A stretch of 64,000 nucleotides of DNA from Sva-07 sp963747375 (GCA_963747375.1 CAVVFL010000034.1:1-64000), one strand, 5' to 3'. Positions 40,128-49,502 are shown, numbered from the stretch's first letter. Notes: generated by a model not told the origin, from the letters alone. Translations and numbers: made by a program.

Positions 40128-41087
40128 ATGGCTCACGAGGATCGGCACGATCGGGATCGCTGGATTGCGTCCGGGTTGCCCGACGCGGTCGTGACGATCA
40201 TGTTCCGCGACGGCACCCTGCCACCACCGCACGCGTCGCGCTGGTACGACTCGTCGCTGACCACCGCCGAGATCACCGAGTTCCGGCGCGCCGGTCGCCC
40301 GGCTCCCGATGAGGCCTTCACCGCATCGCTCGAAGTGCGCGGTCTGCCGACCGACCCCTCGTTCATCGCCACGTGGCAGGGCTTCGATGCCGACCGGATT
40401 CTCGCCGCGATCGACCGCGGGTTCAGTTCCGCCGAGCGGCTCGGGCCGTGGGTCGCGACCGACGCGGACATCACCGAGGTCGAGCAGCTCGCCGCCATCG
40501 AGTCCTTCGACGGCGCCGACCCCGGCGAGGCGTTGGCGCAGCTGCGGTCGGGGCGGACACCGGAGGAGATCGCGTTCGCGCTCGAGTCGGGCCTGAAGCC
40601 GAAGAAGTCGAAGGCGTGGATGAGTCGCGGGCTGTCGTCGGCGGCGGCCAGGGCGTGGTCGGCGGCCGGGTTCTCGGCGTCGAAGACGGCGCAGTGGATC
40701 GAGGTCACCGACGACCCGGAGGTCGCCCGCCTGCTGCGGAAACTCGGCTTCGACGTCGACACCGCCCGTGAGCAGCGACCGGAGGGTGGCTGGACGACGC
40801 ACGTCGTGCGGCGTCAGGTGGCGGTTGCGGCCGGGGCGCCCGACGATGCCGCCGACGAATGGGCGTCGACGTCGCTGCCGGACCGCAAGTTGGCGGTGTG
40901 GGTGGGCGCCGGTGTCCGTCCCGCCGACGCGGCGCGGTGGCGTGACCTCGACTTCGGCCCCGACGAGGCCGGCGGTTGGGCGTCCCGGGGCTTCCCGCCC
41001 GAGGAGGCGGCCGACTGGCGTCGCACGGGCGTCGACCCGGAGATCGCGGCGCGTCGTCGTGATGCCGGCGTGCGCCCGCCCGCGTGA
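40128..41087 (+). CDS. Hypothetical protein with tryptophan-centred helical repeats
   Basis: 319 residues, intact, ATG 40128 (MAHEDRHDRDRWIASGLPDA). The whole protein is built of about 15-residue helical units with a conserved Trp, Gly and acidic residues. The C-terminal set is clearest: LAVWVGAGVRPADAARWRDL, FGPDEAGGWASRGFPPEEAA, DWRRTGVDPEIAARRRDAGV. Similar units occur earlier (SKAWMSRGLSSAAARAWSAA, GFSASKTAQWIEVTDDPEVA). No signal peptide or catalytic motif. I do not recognise the family; the repeats suggest a scaffold or binding protein. Confidence 0.75.
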   Translation: MAHEDRHDRDRWIASGLPDAVVTIMFRDGTLPPPHASRWYDSSLTTAEITEFRRAGRPAPDEAFTASLEVRGLPTDPSFIATWQGFDADRILAAIDRGFSSAERLGPWVATDADITEVEQLAAIESFDGADPGEALAQLRSGRTPEEIAFALESGLKPKKSKAWMSRGLSSAAARAWSAAGFSASKTAQWIEVTDDPEVARLLRKLGFDVDTAREQRPEGGWTTHVVRRQVAVAAGAPDDAADEWASTSLPDRKLAVWVGAGVRPADAARWRDLDFGPDEAGGWASRGFPPEEAADWRRTGVDPEIAARRRDAGVRPPA

Positions 41088-41100
41088 CAGTCTCGGATCC

Positions 41101-41950
41101 ATGTGGACGATCGGAGAGGTGCGCGTCACCGAGATTGCGGAGTTGACGACGACATCGGCCGCGCACTGGTTGCTGCCCGATGCGACCGCGGATCGGATCC
41201 GGGAGACTCGGGTGGATGGTCCCCGACTACGCGACGGCGGAGGGCAAGGTCCACATGACGATCCGGGCACTCGTCGTCGAGAGCGAGGGCCGGCGCATCC
41301 TGGTCGACACCTGCCTCGGCAACGACAAGCAGCGGCCGGTCGAGTCGTGGAGCATGCGCTCGGGCCCGTTCCTCGACGACCTGACCGCGGCCGGCTTTCC
41401 GCCGGAGTCGATCGACACCGTGCTGTGCACGCATCTCCACGTCGACCACGTCGGGTGGAACACCCGGCTCGTCGACGGCGCGTGGGTGCCCACGTTCCCG
41501 AATGCCCGCTACCTCTTCGCCGACGTCGAGTGGGAGCACTGGCAACGCGACGACTCGGGGATGGATCAGGTGCTCCGTGCCGATTCGATCCAGCCGGTGA
41601 TCGACGCCGGCCTCGTCGATCTGATCAGCACCGATGAGCGGCTCACCGCGCACGTGTCGCTGACGCCGACCCCCGGTCACACGCCCGGTCATGTCAGCGT
41701 GCTGATCGAGAGCAGTGGCGAACGCGCGGTCATCACCGGCGATCTCTCGCACATGGTCTGCCAGGCGGCGCACCCGGAGTGGGGGAGCCCGTTCGATGTC
41801 GACCCCGGCCGGGCCGAAGCGACGCGCCGGGCCTTCTTCAGCGGGCGCGCCGACACCGACGAGTTGGTGCTCGGGACGCACTGGGAGCCCTGCGCCGGCT
41901 ACGTCAAGTCCGACGGCGACGTGTGGCGCGTCGAGCCGGCTCGTCACTGA
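41101..41950 (+). CDS. MBL-fold metallo-hydrolase (frameshifted)
   Basis: About 283 codons, ATG 41101, 14 bases after the previous stop, so probably co-transcribed. The metal motif is THLHVDHVGWN (HxHxDH); later ligands are in PTPGHTPGHVSVL, ITGDLSHM and LGTHWEP. One frameshift near 41205 separates the first 35 residues (MWTIGEVRVTEIAELTTTSA) from the rest. Typical of the glyoxalase II-like / lactonase group with an N-terminal beta-strand cap. Substrate unknown. Overlaps the convergent serine hydrolase by seven bases. Confidence 0.88.
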
Positions 41951-43104
41951 GCCGTGGTGTCGAGTGCTCCGTAGAGGGCGTCGATCAGTGCCCGGTTCCG
42001 GGTGCTCTGCCATCGCGGGATGACGTGGTTCATCACGTACCCGAAGGCGATGCCGGCGTCGGGGTCGGCGAAGCCGAGCGCACCACCGGTGCCGAAGTGT
42101 CCGAAGCTGCGGGGGTTGGGTCCGAGGGGTCGTCGGGGCGTCGTCGGGACGAACCCCAGACCGAACGTGACGTCGTCGCCGAGGATCGGACACATGCCGC
42201 TGGACTGTGGTTGCGTGGCGATGTCCAGCAGATCCGGCGACAGGAGTCGGTCGGCCTGCAGGAGCGCCGAATAGAACGTCGCCAGCCCGTGGGCGGTGCC
42301 GTGCCCGTTCGTCGACGGCACCTGGGCGGACCGCCAGCGCGCCGTGTTGACCAACCCGATCGACGAGTACCCGGGCGGGTTGAAGTGGGCGAGCACGTTC
42401 ATCAACGCGTCGCCGTCGAGCGTCGACGTGTCGATGGCGTTGGGGTCGATCTGGCTGCTGGGCTCCCAGATCACGTCCGCACAACGCGGGTGGAGATCGT
42501 CGGGCACACCGATCCAGATGTCGGCGTCGATCTCGTCGGTGACTCGCCGCAGTGCGGTTCCGGGCATCTCTCCGGTCGCCCGTCGGATGATCTCGCCGGT
42601 CAGATGCCCGTAGGTGTTCGTGTGGTAGGCGTGCCGGGTGTCGATCGGCCACCACGTCTCCGTCGCCGCCAGTGCGTCGGCCATCAGCGGCCAGTCGAAC
42701 AGGTCGTCGTCGGTCAGCCGCTGCCTGATCGCCGGCACTCCCGCTCGGTGGCACAGCGCCTGGCGGACGGTCACGTCGTGTTTGCCGCCGGTGGCGAACT
42801 CGGGCCAGATCTCGGCGATCGGGGTGTCGAGGGCGATGATGCCGCGGTCGACGAGCTGGAGCACGAGCGTTGCCACGATCGCTTTGCCGACGGAGTAGAA
42901 GTTCACGAGCGTGTCGTGGGTCCACGGGCGGGTCCGATCCTCGTCGGCCCAGCCGCCGCACAGGTCGACGACCACCTCGCCATCACGAACGACGCAGAGC
43001 GCCGCGCCGACCTCGCCGCGCTCGACGAAGTTCTGCCGGAAGGCGTCGCGGACGGCGACGAGATCGTCGTCGCACTGGCCGGAGATGATCGGTTCGAACG
43101 TCAT
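41944..43104 (-). CDS. Beta-lactamase-fold serine hydrolase 4
   Basis: 386 residues, intact, ATG 43104. Nucleophile motif in NFYSVGKAIVATLVLQLVDR (SxxK), DTRHAYHTNTYGHLTGEIIR (second motif, Tyr with Asn three residues later) and FGHFGTGGALGFADPDAGIA (HxG). The overall shape, with WADEDRTRPWTHDTLVNFYS and RQALCHRAGVPAIRQ, matches the esterase EstB-like PF00144 group. No signal peptide, so an intracellular esterase or amidase is likeliest. It belongs to a set of five in this window and is not close to the tandem pair at 26.8-29.1 kb. Confidence 0.92.
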   Translation of the reverse strand: MTFEPIISGQCDDDLVAVRDAFRQNFVERGEVGAALCVVRDGEVVVDLCGGWADEDRTRPWTHDTLVNFYSVGKAIVATLVLQLVDRGIIALDTPIAEIWPEFATGGKHDVTVRQALCHRAGVPAIRQRLTDDDLFDWPLMADALAATETWWPIDTRHAYHTNTYGHLTGEIIRRATGEMPGTALRRVTDEIDADIWIGVPDDLHPRCADVIWEPSSQIDPNAIDTSTLDGDALMNVLAHFNPPGYSSIGLVNTARWRSAQVPSTNGHGTAHGLATFYSALLQADRLLSPDLLDIATQPQSSGMCPILGDDVTFGLGFVPTTPRRPLGPNPRSFGHFGTGGALGFADPDAGIAFGYVMNHVIPRWQSTRNRALIDALYGALDTTAQ

Positions 43105-43149
43105 GATGGCTTCGGTGTCGGCTGGGGAACCATGAGGATGGACTGCGGA

Positions 43150-43912
43150 TCACTCGCCTGAGCGGCGGAGCACGAAGACGAACTCGGTCGCATCAGGTGA
43201 TGCGCTCGAGCCGTCGACGGCGAGGACCGCCTCGACGCGGAGCCCTGCATCGACTGCCAGGTTGCTGAAGCCGGACTGCGTGTGCCAGTGCAGCACCCAT
43301 GGCTGTTCGACCGCCTGGTGGTCATCGCCGTCGACGATTTCGTAGAGCAGGACGGTGGTCTGATGCCGGGTCGCTTCGTTGCGGTCGGTCGCGGTGGCGG
43401 TCACCCGCAGGAGACGACCGCGTTCGTCGATGTGCTCGCGTGCCACTCCGAGGTGCTTGGCGCTCACCGGGTGCGGGATGAAGAGTGGGATCAGCGCGGC
43501 GCCGGCCGGGTCGAGGTGGTCGCGGATGCGCTCGAGCGCCTGAACCGCGGTGGCATCGTCGGCGATGAGGTTGAAGGTCGGCCCAGCCAGAAAGATCGAT
43601 CGGTAGGTCGTGGCGAGGTCCATCTGCTCGATGGTCGAATGATGGACGGTGACCTCGACGCCCTGCTCGGTGGCGGTTCGCCGCAACTTCGACAGCATGT
43701 CGGCCGACGAGTCCAGGCCTTCGACGTCGAGCCCGGTGGCCCGCAGCGACAGCAACGGATCACCGTCGCCACAACCAAGCTCCAGCGCCGGCTCGCCCCA
43801 GGTGCGGATGAAGGTCGCGTACGTACGCCGGATCGGGTACCGAGCCTCTGAGCGGGCCGTACACGTCGACGACGATCCCGGTGTAGAAGTCTGCGGGGTC
43901 GACGTCGTTCAT
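43150..43912 (-). CDS. Class I SAM-dependent methyltransferase (frameshifted)
   Basis: About 254 codons. N-terminus MNDVDPADFYTGIVVDVYGP; motif I is LELGCGDGDPLLSL across frame breaks near 43835 and 43775, followed by GLDVEGLDSSADMLSKLRR (motif II) and YRSIFLAGPTFNLIADD with IRDHLDPAGAALIPLFIP as the motif III/IV region. The C-terminal half with RRVTATATDRNEATRHQ-like strands is typical of the YcgJ/UbiE-like small-molecule methyltransferases. Only 74 bases from the crotonase gene upstream, same strand, so possibly in that transcript. Confidence 0.83.
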
Positions 43913-43986
43913 CGAGACAGTCTTGCCGCTGTGAGGAACGGTGGGCGGCAACGTGACCGCCACGCTCAGCGCCGATGTCGCCTCGT

Positions 43987-44778
43987 CTACGACGGCTGGT
44001 TGAAGACCGGTCGCCGCTTCTCGAGGAACGCCCTGATGCCTTCGGCGGCGTCGGGGGTGCCCAGGGTGGCGTGGACGCCGGCGCGTTCGGCGGCGAGCAG
44101 TTCGTCGAGGGTCTTGTCCTCGCTGTCGTGCAACGAGTCGAGCATCGCCTTCACGGCGAGGCGGGGCTGTGCTGCCAGTTCGACGGCCAGTGCGATCGCC
44201 CGATCCTTGAGTTCGGCGAGCGGCCACACCTCGTGGGCGAGCCCGATCGCCAGCGCCTCGGGGCCGGAGATCTTCTTCGCTCGCAGGATCATGTCGAGGG
44301 CATGGTTGCGGCCGACGCACTTGGCGAGGCGGGCCGATCCACCCCACGCCGGCGTGGTGCCGAGGTCCATCTCGGGCAGGCCGATCTGGGCGCCCTCGGC
44401 GGCTGCCAGGCGGAACGTGCAGCCGAGTGGGACCTCGAGGCCGCCGCCGAGGCAGTAGCCGAACAGTGTCGCCACCGACGGTTTGCCCATGGTCTCGATG
44501 CGCGAGATCAGACGGAGGCGTTGGTCGAAGAAGGCGTCGATGCCACGGTCGCTCATGGCGCCGCCGAGTTCCTTGAGGTTCATGCCCACCGAGAAGTTGG
44601 TGGTGCCCTCGGCGGTGATCACGAACGCACGGACCGTGTCGTCGGCGGCGATGTCGTCGATCACGTCGTCGAGCAGGTCGACGTAGGCGACCGACATGCG
44701 GTTCAGTGGGTCGTCGTTGGTCGAGATGACCGCGACGCCGTCATCTCGCTTGGTGACGAGCAGGGGTTCGGATGACAT
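43987..44778 (-). CDS. Enoyl-CoA hydratase/isomerase family protein
   Basis: 263 residues, intact, ATG 44778 (MSSEPLLVTKRDDGVAVIST). Crotonase fold: the oxyanion-hole segments are FSVGMNLKELGGA and GYCLGGGLEVPLGC, followed by GLPEMDLGTTPAWGGSARLA. The position corresponding to the hydratase Glu pair is only partly kept (LPEMDL retains one acidic residue), so hydratase, isomerase or another crotonase activity cannot be separated. Sits 22 bases after the serine hydrolase stop in an apparent operon with an SDR. Confidence 0.9.
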   Translation of the reverse strand: MSSEPLLVTKRDDGVAVISTNDDPLNRMSVAYVDLLDDVIDDIAADDTVRAFVITAEGTTNFSVGMNLKELGGAMSDRGIDAFFDQRLRLISRIETMGKPSVATLFGYCLGGGLEVPLGCTFRLAAAEGAQIGLPEMDLGTTPAWGGSARLAKCVGRNHALDMILRAKKISGPEALAIGLAHEVWPLAELKDRAIALAVELAAQPRLAVKAMLDSLHDSEDKTLDELLAAERAGVHATLGTPDAAEGIRAFLEKRRPVFNQPS

Positions 44779-44799
44779 GGTGCTCCTCGTGTGTGCTGG

Positions 44800-45743
44800 T
44801 CAGGTCAGGTTGGTCAGGTCGAGTCGGCGCCACAGCTCGACGTCGATCGAGCGTGGTCGCTCGCCGTCGACGAAGGTGGGTCCGCCGAGTCGCACCACCA
44901 CCGCTCGATGGCTGGGTATGACGTAGAGGCGATTGTCGCCGAAACCGATGCCGCCGTAGGTGTCGATCGGCGCATCGGGTGCGATCCGTCGGTCGATCGG
45001 GATGCCTCCGAGCGGCTTTCGGGGATCGACGTCTCGTCGGGGCGATGGCCGAGGACGATCGCCCGGGGTGCGGAGAAGTCCCACCAGAAGAGGCCCCACG
45101 AGGGGTTGAGGTCCTGCGAGGTGCGCGTCGCCTCGGCGAGGAGGTGTGGGTCGGCGGCGACCGCTTCCCCGTGATCGAGCATCGCCTCGCCGAAGCGGAC
45201 GAGGTCGCGGGCGCTCGTGTGGAGCGCCGAGACGGGCCAGTCACCCGACAGGACGTCACCGTCGCGGTCACGCCATGTCGAGTCGTCCATGCCGAGCGGG
45301 CCGAAGACCAACTCGTCGCACAGCTCCTGGGTGGTCTGGCCCGTCAGCTCGACCAGGGCCTTCTTCACGAGGTGGTAGGCGTGATTGTTGTAGGTCCAGA
45401 CACGTCCGGGCTCGGTGTCGAAGGTCAGGTCCTCGAAGAGGCCGGTGGTCATCGACATGACGTGGCGAAGCGTCACGACCTGTTCCTGAGCGGCGGTCGC
45501 CCGCGTCCAGCCGCGGCCGAGCCACGTCGTCATCGGGTGATCGATGTTGATCTCGCCGCGCCGGGCCAGTACCGCGATCGTCAGGCAGATCACGTTCTTC
45601 TGGATCGATCCGACGTCGGTCGTGTCACCTGGGCGGGCGTCGCCGAAGCATCGTTCGATCGTTCCGACGCCGTCGACCGACACCCACAGCTGGGTGGTCG
45701 CGTGTGCTTCGCACCACGCATCGAGGTCGAACGGTTCGGTCAC
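44800..45743 (-). CDS. Beta-lactamase-fold serine hydrolase 5 (frameshifted at the 3' end)
   Basis: About 315 codons from GTG 45743. Nucleophile motif in DVGSIQKNVICLTIAVLARR (SxxK), VWTYNNHAYHLVKKALVELT (YNN) and, after frame changes near 45030-45010, DTYGGIGFGDNRLYVIPSHR, where the third motif is expected. VTLRHVMSMTTGLFEDLTFD and VFGPLGMDDSTWRDRDGD are further PF00144 landmarks. Its GTG lies six bases after the SDR stop and its own stop lies 22 bases before the crotonase ATG, so SDR, hydrolase and crotonase probably form one operon, perhaps acting on one acyl or lactone substrate. Confidence 0.85.
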
Positions 45744-45749
45744 GAGCGT

Positions 45750-46505
45750 TCACTCGTCGCCGCGTCGCCAGCCGACCTCGGCTCGCTCGGCCTTGAGGCG
45801 TTCGGCGTTCGCCGGGTCGAACATGGTGTAGGGCTCGCCCCGGTAGAACACCGTGCCGGTCGGCCCATCGGCGGGCAGGGTGGCCACCACTCGCGCGCTC
45901 GGGTACACGTCGGCGGGGTCCTGCATGCCGGGCATGTCACGACCCCAGATCGCGGTGTTCGTCATCCCGGGGAACAACATGTTGACGAGGACGCCCGAGC
46001 CGGCGGTCTCTGCTGCCGCACTCCGGCTGACCACCCAGATGCCCGCCTTCGCCGCGCCGTACGCGGAGTTGTTGCCGGCCGGGCTCTCGGCGGCCCGCGA
46101 GATGACGTTCACGATGCGGCCGTATCCCTGCTCGCGCATGATCGGGATCGCCGCCCGCATGCCGTAGATGCAGCCGAAGAGGTGGACGGCGAGCATGTGC
46201 TCGAATTCCCCGGGCGCGAAGTCTTCGACCGCCGTTCGGTTGCCCATGCCGGCGTTGTTGAACAAGACGTCGACGCGGCCGGTGCGTTCGAGCGCGACGT
46301 CGATCACGCCACGCACCGCAGCGTCGTCGCTGACGTCGGCGACGCGGGTGTGGATGCCCTGCTCGGCGAGCGCGGCGAGCCCGGCTTCGTCGATGTCGCA
46401 GCCCACGACCTCGGCTCCGTCGGCGCGGAATCCCTCGGCGAACGCGCGCCCGATGCCACTCGCTGCCCCGGTGATCACGACCGTGCGGCCGTCGAGACCT
46501 TCCAT
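45750..46505 (-). CDS. Short-chain dehydrogenase/reductase
   Basis: 251 residues, intact. I use ATG 46505 (MEGLDGRTVVITGAASGIGR) because AGAGGGGC lies just upstream; a longer frame exists but is not protein-like. TGAASGIG binds the cofactor, DVLFNNAGMGN follows, the Ser is in IVNVISRAAES and YGAAKAG supplies Tyr and Lys. VGCDID after the second strand suggests NAD(H) preference. First gene of the SDR, serine hydrolase, crotonase set. Divergent from the alpha/beta hydrolase. Confidence 0.92.
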   Translation of the reverse strand: MEGLDGRTVVITGAASGIGRAFAEGFRADGAEVVGCDIDEAGLAALAEQGIHTRVADVSDDAAVRGVIDVALERTGRVDVLFNNAGMGNRTAVEDFAPGEFEHMLAVHLFGCIYGMRAAIPIMREQGYGRIVNVISRAAESPAGNNSAYGAAKAGIWVVSRSAAAETAGSGVLVNMLFPGMTNTAIWGRDMPGMQDPADVYPSARVVATLPADGPTGTVFYRGEPYTMFDPANAERLKAERAEVGWRRGDE

Positions 46506-46611
46506 CGTTGCCCCTCTTCGCCCCTCTTCGCCCCGTGTTCGATGGTCAGTCTTGCAGTCGCTTCGGCGCGCGCTACGACCCGCCACTGGTGGAGGCTGTC
46601 ATGATCGGGCG

Positions 46612-47345
46612 ATGACGACGCTTCGAGTGATGGCCGACGACGTCGAGTTGCACGTGGAGGTCGACGGTGAGGGACCGGCGCTGATGCTGGTGAACGGTGC
46701 CGCCCTGACGACGCGGCAGTGGGACGGGGTGATCGAACGGTTGGCGGCGGAGCACACGGTCGTGCGCCACGACGTGCGCGGCACCGGATCCAGTTCGCCG
46801 GGGCCACAGGGCGGCTACACGTTCGAGCAGTACGCGCTCGACATCGTCGCCATCGCCGACAGCCTCGGGCTGGACGGGTTCGACCTGTGGGGACTGGCGT
46901 GGGGGGCACGTGTCGCGCTCGGTGACGGCTGCACAGCACGCCGATCGCGTGCGGCGCCTCGTGCTGACCGACTTCTCGATCGATCCCGCCGACCTCGACG
47001 CGCAGAAGCGCGGAGCGTCGGAGGCGAAAGAGGCCCGAGCCGCCGCGGCGATCGTCGATCCACCGATCCCGCAGGGTGTGCGCGATCACCGCGATCCGGA
47101 GGCGATGCGCGCGGCCATGGCGGCGACCCTGTTGCACTCCGATCTGCTGCCGTTCGTCGAGCAGGTCGAAGCGCCGACGTTGATCGCGACCGGCGACCAC
47201 GACCCGAATCTCACGTCGAGCCGCCGAGCCCTTCCCAGCGTTCGCGACCGCTCGGTTGGTCGAACTCGAACTCACCGGCCACGGTTCGGTCCTGTATCGC
47301 CCCGACGTGGTGACCGACGTGGTCCTCGGCTTCCTCGACGAGTGA
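46612..47345 (+). CDS. Alpha/beta hydrolase fold protein, nucleophile Ser replaced by Ala (frameshifted)
   Basis: About 244 codons, ATG 46612 (MTTLRVMADDVELHVEVDGE). The fold is clear: LMLVNGAALTTRQWDGVIER, VVRHDVRGTGSSSPGPQGGY, then FDLWGLAWGARVAL where the nucleophile elbow GxSxG is expected. The residue in the Ser position is Ala (GLAWG). Frame changes lie near 46915 and 47225, after the elbow, so the Ala is not produced by a frame break. The acid region APTLIATGDHDPN and the His in ELTGHGSVLYRPD are kept. It may be a non-hydrolytic member or a different chemistry. Confidence 0.82.
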
Positions 47346-47357
47346 ACGACCCGGCGT

Positions 47358-48537
47358 TCAGGCGTGGACGGATGTCCAGGCGCCGTTGTCGGCGCTGGAC
47401 CTGACGGCGGCGTCGACGAACTCGACACCCTCGAGCCCGTCGCGCGCGTCGGGGAAGTGGAGGGCCATCGGGTCGGGCGCGCGGCCGGATCGACGTGCGG
47501 CGATCGCCTCGGCGGCGTCGGAGTAGATGTTGGCGAAGCCTTCGTGGAAGCCCTCCGGGTGACCGGCGACGATTCGGCTCGCCCGTGCCGCGAGCGGGAG
47601 CGTGCCGGGGCCGTTGGGCGTGCGGATCTGCATCGGCGCCCCGGCGGGTCGGAAGACCAGCTGGGTCGGCACCTCCTGCATCCACTCGACGGTGCCACCG
47701 GTGCCCGACACCCGCAGGCGCAGACAGTTCTCCACCCCGGTGGCCGCCTGCGTCACCCAGAACGAGCCGCGGGCGCCGTTGTCGAACCGCAGCATGGCAC
47801 CGGCGTAGTCGTCGACGAGCCGGTTGGCGACGATGTGGCCGACGTCGGCGGCGACCTCGTCGACCTCCCTGCCGGTGACGAACCGGACGAGATTGTGGGC
47901 ATGCGTGCCGATGTCGCCGAGGACGAGTGACGGCCCGCCCAGCACGGGGTCGTATCGCCAGGGGAGCGGGCCGTCGGGATCGGGGTCGCGGGTGCCGGCC
48001 TTGCCGCCCTGCACGTACTCGACCTGCACCAACTGGATCTCGCCGAGCTGACCGTCGGCCACCATGGCGCGGGCCTGGCGGACCATCGGGTAGCCGGTGT
48101 AGTTGTGCGTGAGGCAGAACACGAGCCCGGTCTCCTCGACCGTGGCGACCACCTCACGCGCGTCGGCGAGCGTGTTGGTGATCGGCTTGTCGCAGATGAC
48201 GTCGAAGCCGCGGCGGAGCGCGGCGATCGCATAGGCGTGGTGGCTGTCGTTCGGGGTCATGATCGCCACGACGTCGGCGCCGTCGGGCCGTGCCTGCTCC
48301 GCGGCGAGGAGTTCGTCGGCGTCGGAGTACGGCGCGGTCGGCCGGGATGCCGATGGCGATGGCCGCCGTGCGTGAGCGTTCGGGGTCCGACGACAGGACG
48401 CCGGCGACCAGTTCGTAGCGGTCGTCGAGCCGGGCCGCCGTGCGGTGCATCGCCCCGATGAAGCTGCCCGGCCCACCGCCGATGACAGCGAGCCGGAGGC
48501 GCCGTCCGAGCATCTCGATGACCGGGTTCGAATCCAA
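47358..48537 (-). CDS. Gfo/Idh/MocA family oxidoreductase (frameshifted)
   Basis: About 393 codons. RLRLAVIGGGPGSFIGAMHR is the NAD(P)-binding Rossmann start, ADVVAIMTPNDSHHAYAI and GFDVICDKPITNTLADAREV are the canonical second motif (DKP / EKP with catalytic Lys), and the C-terminal domain has GGPSLVLGDIGTHAHNLVRF. One frameshift near 48330. I choose TTG 48537 as start because GAGGAG lies eight bases before it; ATG 48513 is the alternative. Probably oxidises a sugar, inositol or related alcohol. The palindrome copy 3 lies 111 bases upstream. Confidence 0.9.
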
Positions 48538-48583
48538 CGTGGTGCTCCTCGCAGTGGGTGACGACCCGACAGTACAACCGCCG

Positions 48584-48733
48584 CCCCGCCCTCCGCCCTC
48601 CCGCCCTCCCGCCGCCCCGCCCTCCCGCCCTCCCGCCCTCGCCTCCCCGTTTGCGTTGCACTTCGGTTGGGGCGGGCCAACCGAACTGCAACGCAAACCG
48701 GGGGGACGGGGACGGGGACGGGTGGGGACGTGA
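48584..48733. other. C-rich and G-rich tracts flanking palindrome copy 3
   Basis: Bases 48584-48648 are nearly all C on the plus strand in runs of three or more (CCCTCCCGCCCTCCCG pattern), and 48699-48733 are G-rich (GGGGGGACGGGGACGGGG). The palindrome lies exactly between them. Either strand could form a G-quadruplex on each side. This arrangement (C-run, palindrome, G-run) is also visible, weaker, at copy 2. Confidence 0.6.
48649..48698. repeat. 50-bp intergenic palindrome, copy 3 (best conserved)
   Basis: 22-bp arms 48649-48670 and 48677-48698 pair with a single mismatch around the loop GGCGGG. The left arm starts GTTTGCGTTGCA and ends CGGTTGG; the right arm starts CCAACCGAA and ends TGCAACGCAAAC. 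It lies in the 334-bp divergent gap between the Gfo/Idh gene and the Rpf-like gene, so here it cannot be a terminator for either. This copy defines the consensus for the other two. Confidence 0.9.
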
Positions 48734-48853
48734 CGGATGGCTCGTCGCCCCGCGACCACTTTTCGTCACGTGTTCGTAACATTGGCGCTTCGACCACCAG
48801 GCCAAGCCAGGCAATCGCCTGTGCCCGAGTGCTCTGAGGACCCACGTCGGTCC
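48728..48853 (+). promoter_or_regulatory. Structured leader/promoter of the Rpf-like gene
   Basis: A perfect 8-bp inverted repeat, ACGTGACG (48728-48735) with CGTCACGT (48764-48771), is followed by two small perfect hairpins, CAGGC-AATC-GCCTG (48808-48821) and GGACC-N6-GGTCC (48838-48853), then AAGGAG and the ATG at 48872. Some actinobacterial rpf genes are controlled by the c-di-AMP (ydaO) riboswitch; I cannot recognise its conserved core here, so this is only a structured leader. Confidence 0.4.
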
Positions 48854-48871
48854 CAGCTGCCAAGGAGTGTC

Positions 48872-49441
48872 ATGACCCCCCAATCCCCATCTCGTCGCGT
48901 GCACGCGCGCCGGAACCTCGTTCGCCGATCTGCCATGTTCCTCGTTGCCGCGGTCCTCGTCGGAGGCGTGCCGCTCGTCGCCCACGCCCTCACCGACGAC
49001 GTCGCCGCCGAGCGTGTGCTCGCCGCATCCCCCACGCCGGTGCCGTTCATCGAGACGGTCCCACTCGAGGGGTCACCGAAGTCCCGGACTTCGCAGCGGA
49101 GCTTCGAGCGGCCACGCGCACAGGCCACCGTCGCCCCGGCGTCGAGCGTCGCGCCGCTCCCGGACGTCGTAGCGCCGGGCCCGTCCGCCGACCAGTGGGC
49201 CGCGATGCGCGACTGCGAGTCGGGTGGCGACTACTCGATCACGAACCCGTCCGGGAAGTACCGCGGGGCCTATCAGTTCGATCGGTCGACGTGGAACTCG
49301 GTCGCCGAGCGCCATGCGCCGGCCCTCGTCGGCGTCGACCCGGCCGCCGCGTCTCCGGCGGATCAGGACGCGATGGCGCTCGCCCTCTACTCCGAACGCG
49401 GCGCCCGCCCGTGGCCGCACTGCGGACGTCACCTCGGCTGA
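48872..49441 (+). CDS. Resuscitation-promoting-factor-like transglycosylase
   Basis: 189 residues, intact, ATG 48872 with AAGGAG in front. N-terminal signal: basic RRVHARRNLVRRS then AMFLVAAVLVGGVPLVAHAL. A disordered Pro/Ala/Ser-rich linker follows (residues 45-105). The C-terminal 80 residues are the Rpf/lysozyme-like domain: WAAMRDCESGGDYSITNPSG (catalytic Glu in CESGG), YRGAYQFDRSTWNSVAERHA, and ALYSERGARPWPHCGRHLG with a Cys that pairs with the first. Secreted enzyme that cleaves peptidoglycan, typically linked to growth resumption from dormancy. Confidence 0.93.
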   Translation: MTPQSPSRRVHARRNLVRRSAMFLVAAVLVGGVPLVAHALTDDVAAERVLAASPTPVPFIETVPLEGSPKSRTSQRSFERPRAQATVAPASSVAPLPDVVAPGPSADQWAAMRDCESGGDYSITNPSGKYRGAYQFDRSTWNSVAERHAPALVGVDPAAASPADQDAMALALYSERGARPWPHCGRHLG

Positions 49442-49502
49442 AGCGGCCCGAGCGACGCAGTCGGCGGTCGACCGGAATCGCCCGTTGCGCGAAACTCCTG
49501 AG

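Noticed and set aside
48735..48871. c-di-AMP (ydaO) riboswitch
   Set aside because: The conserved core of that riboswitch could not be recognised; kept only as a structured leader to be tested.
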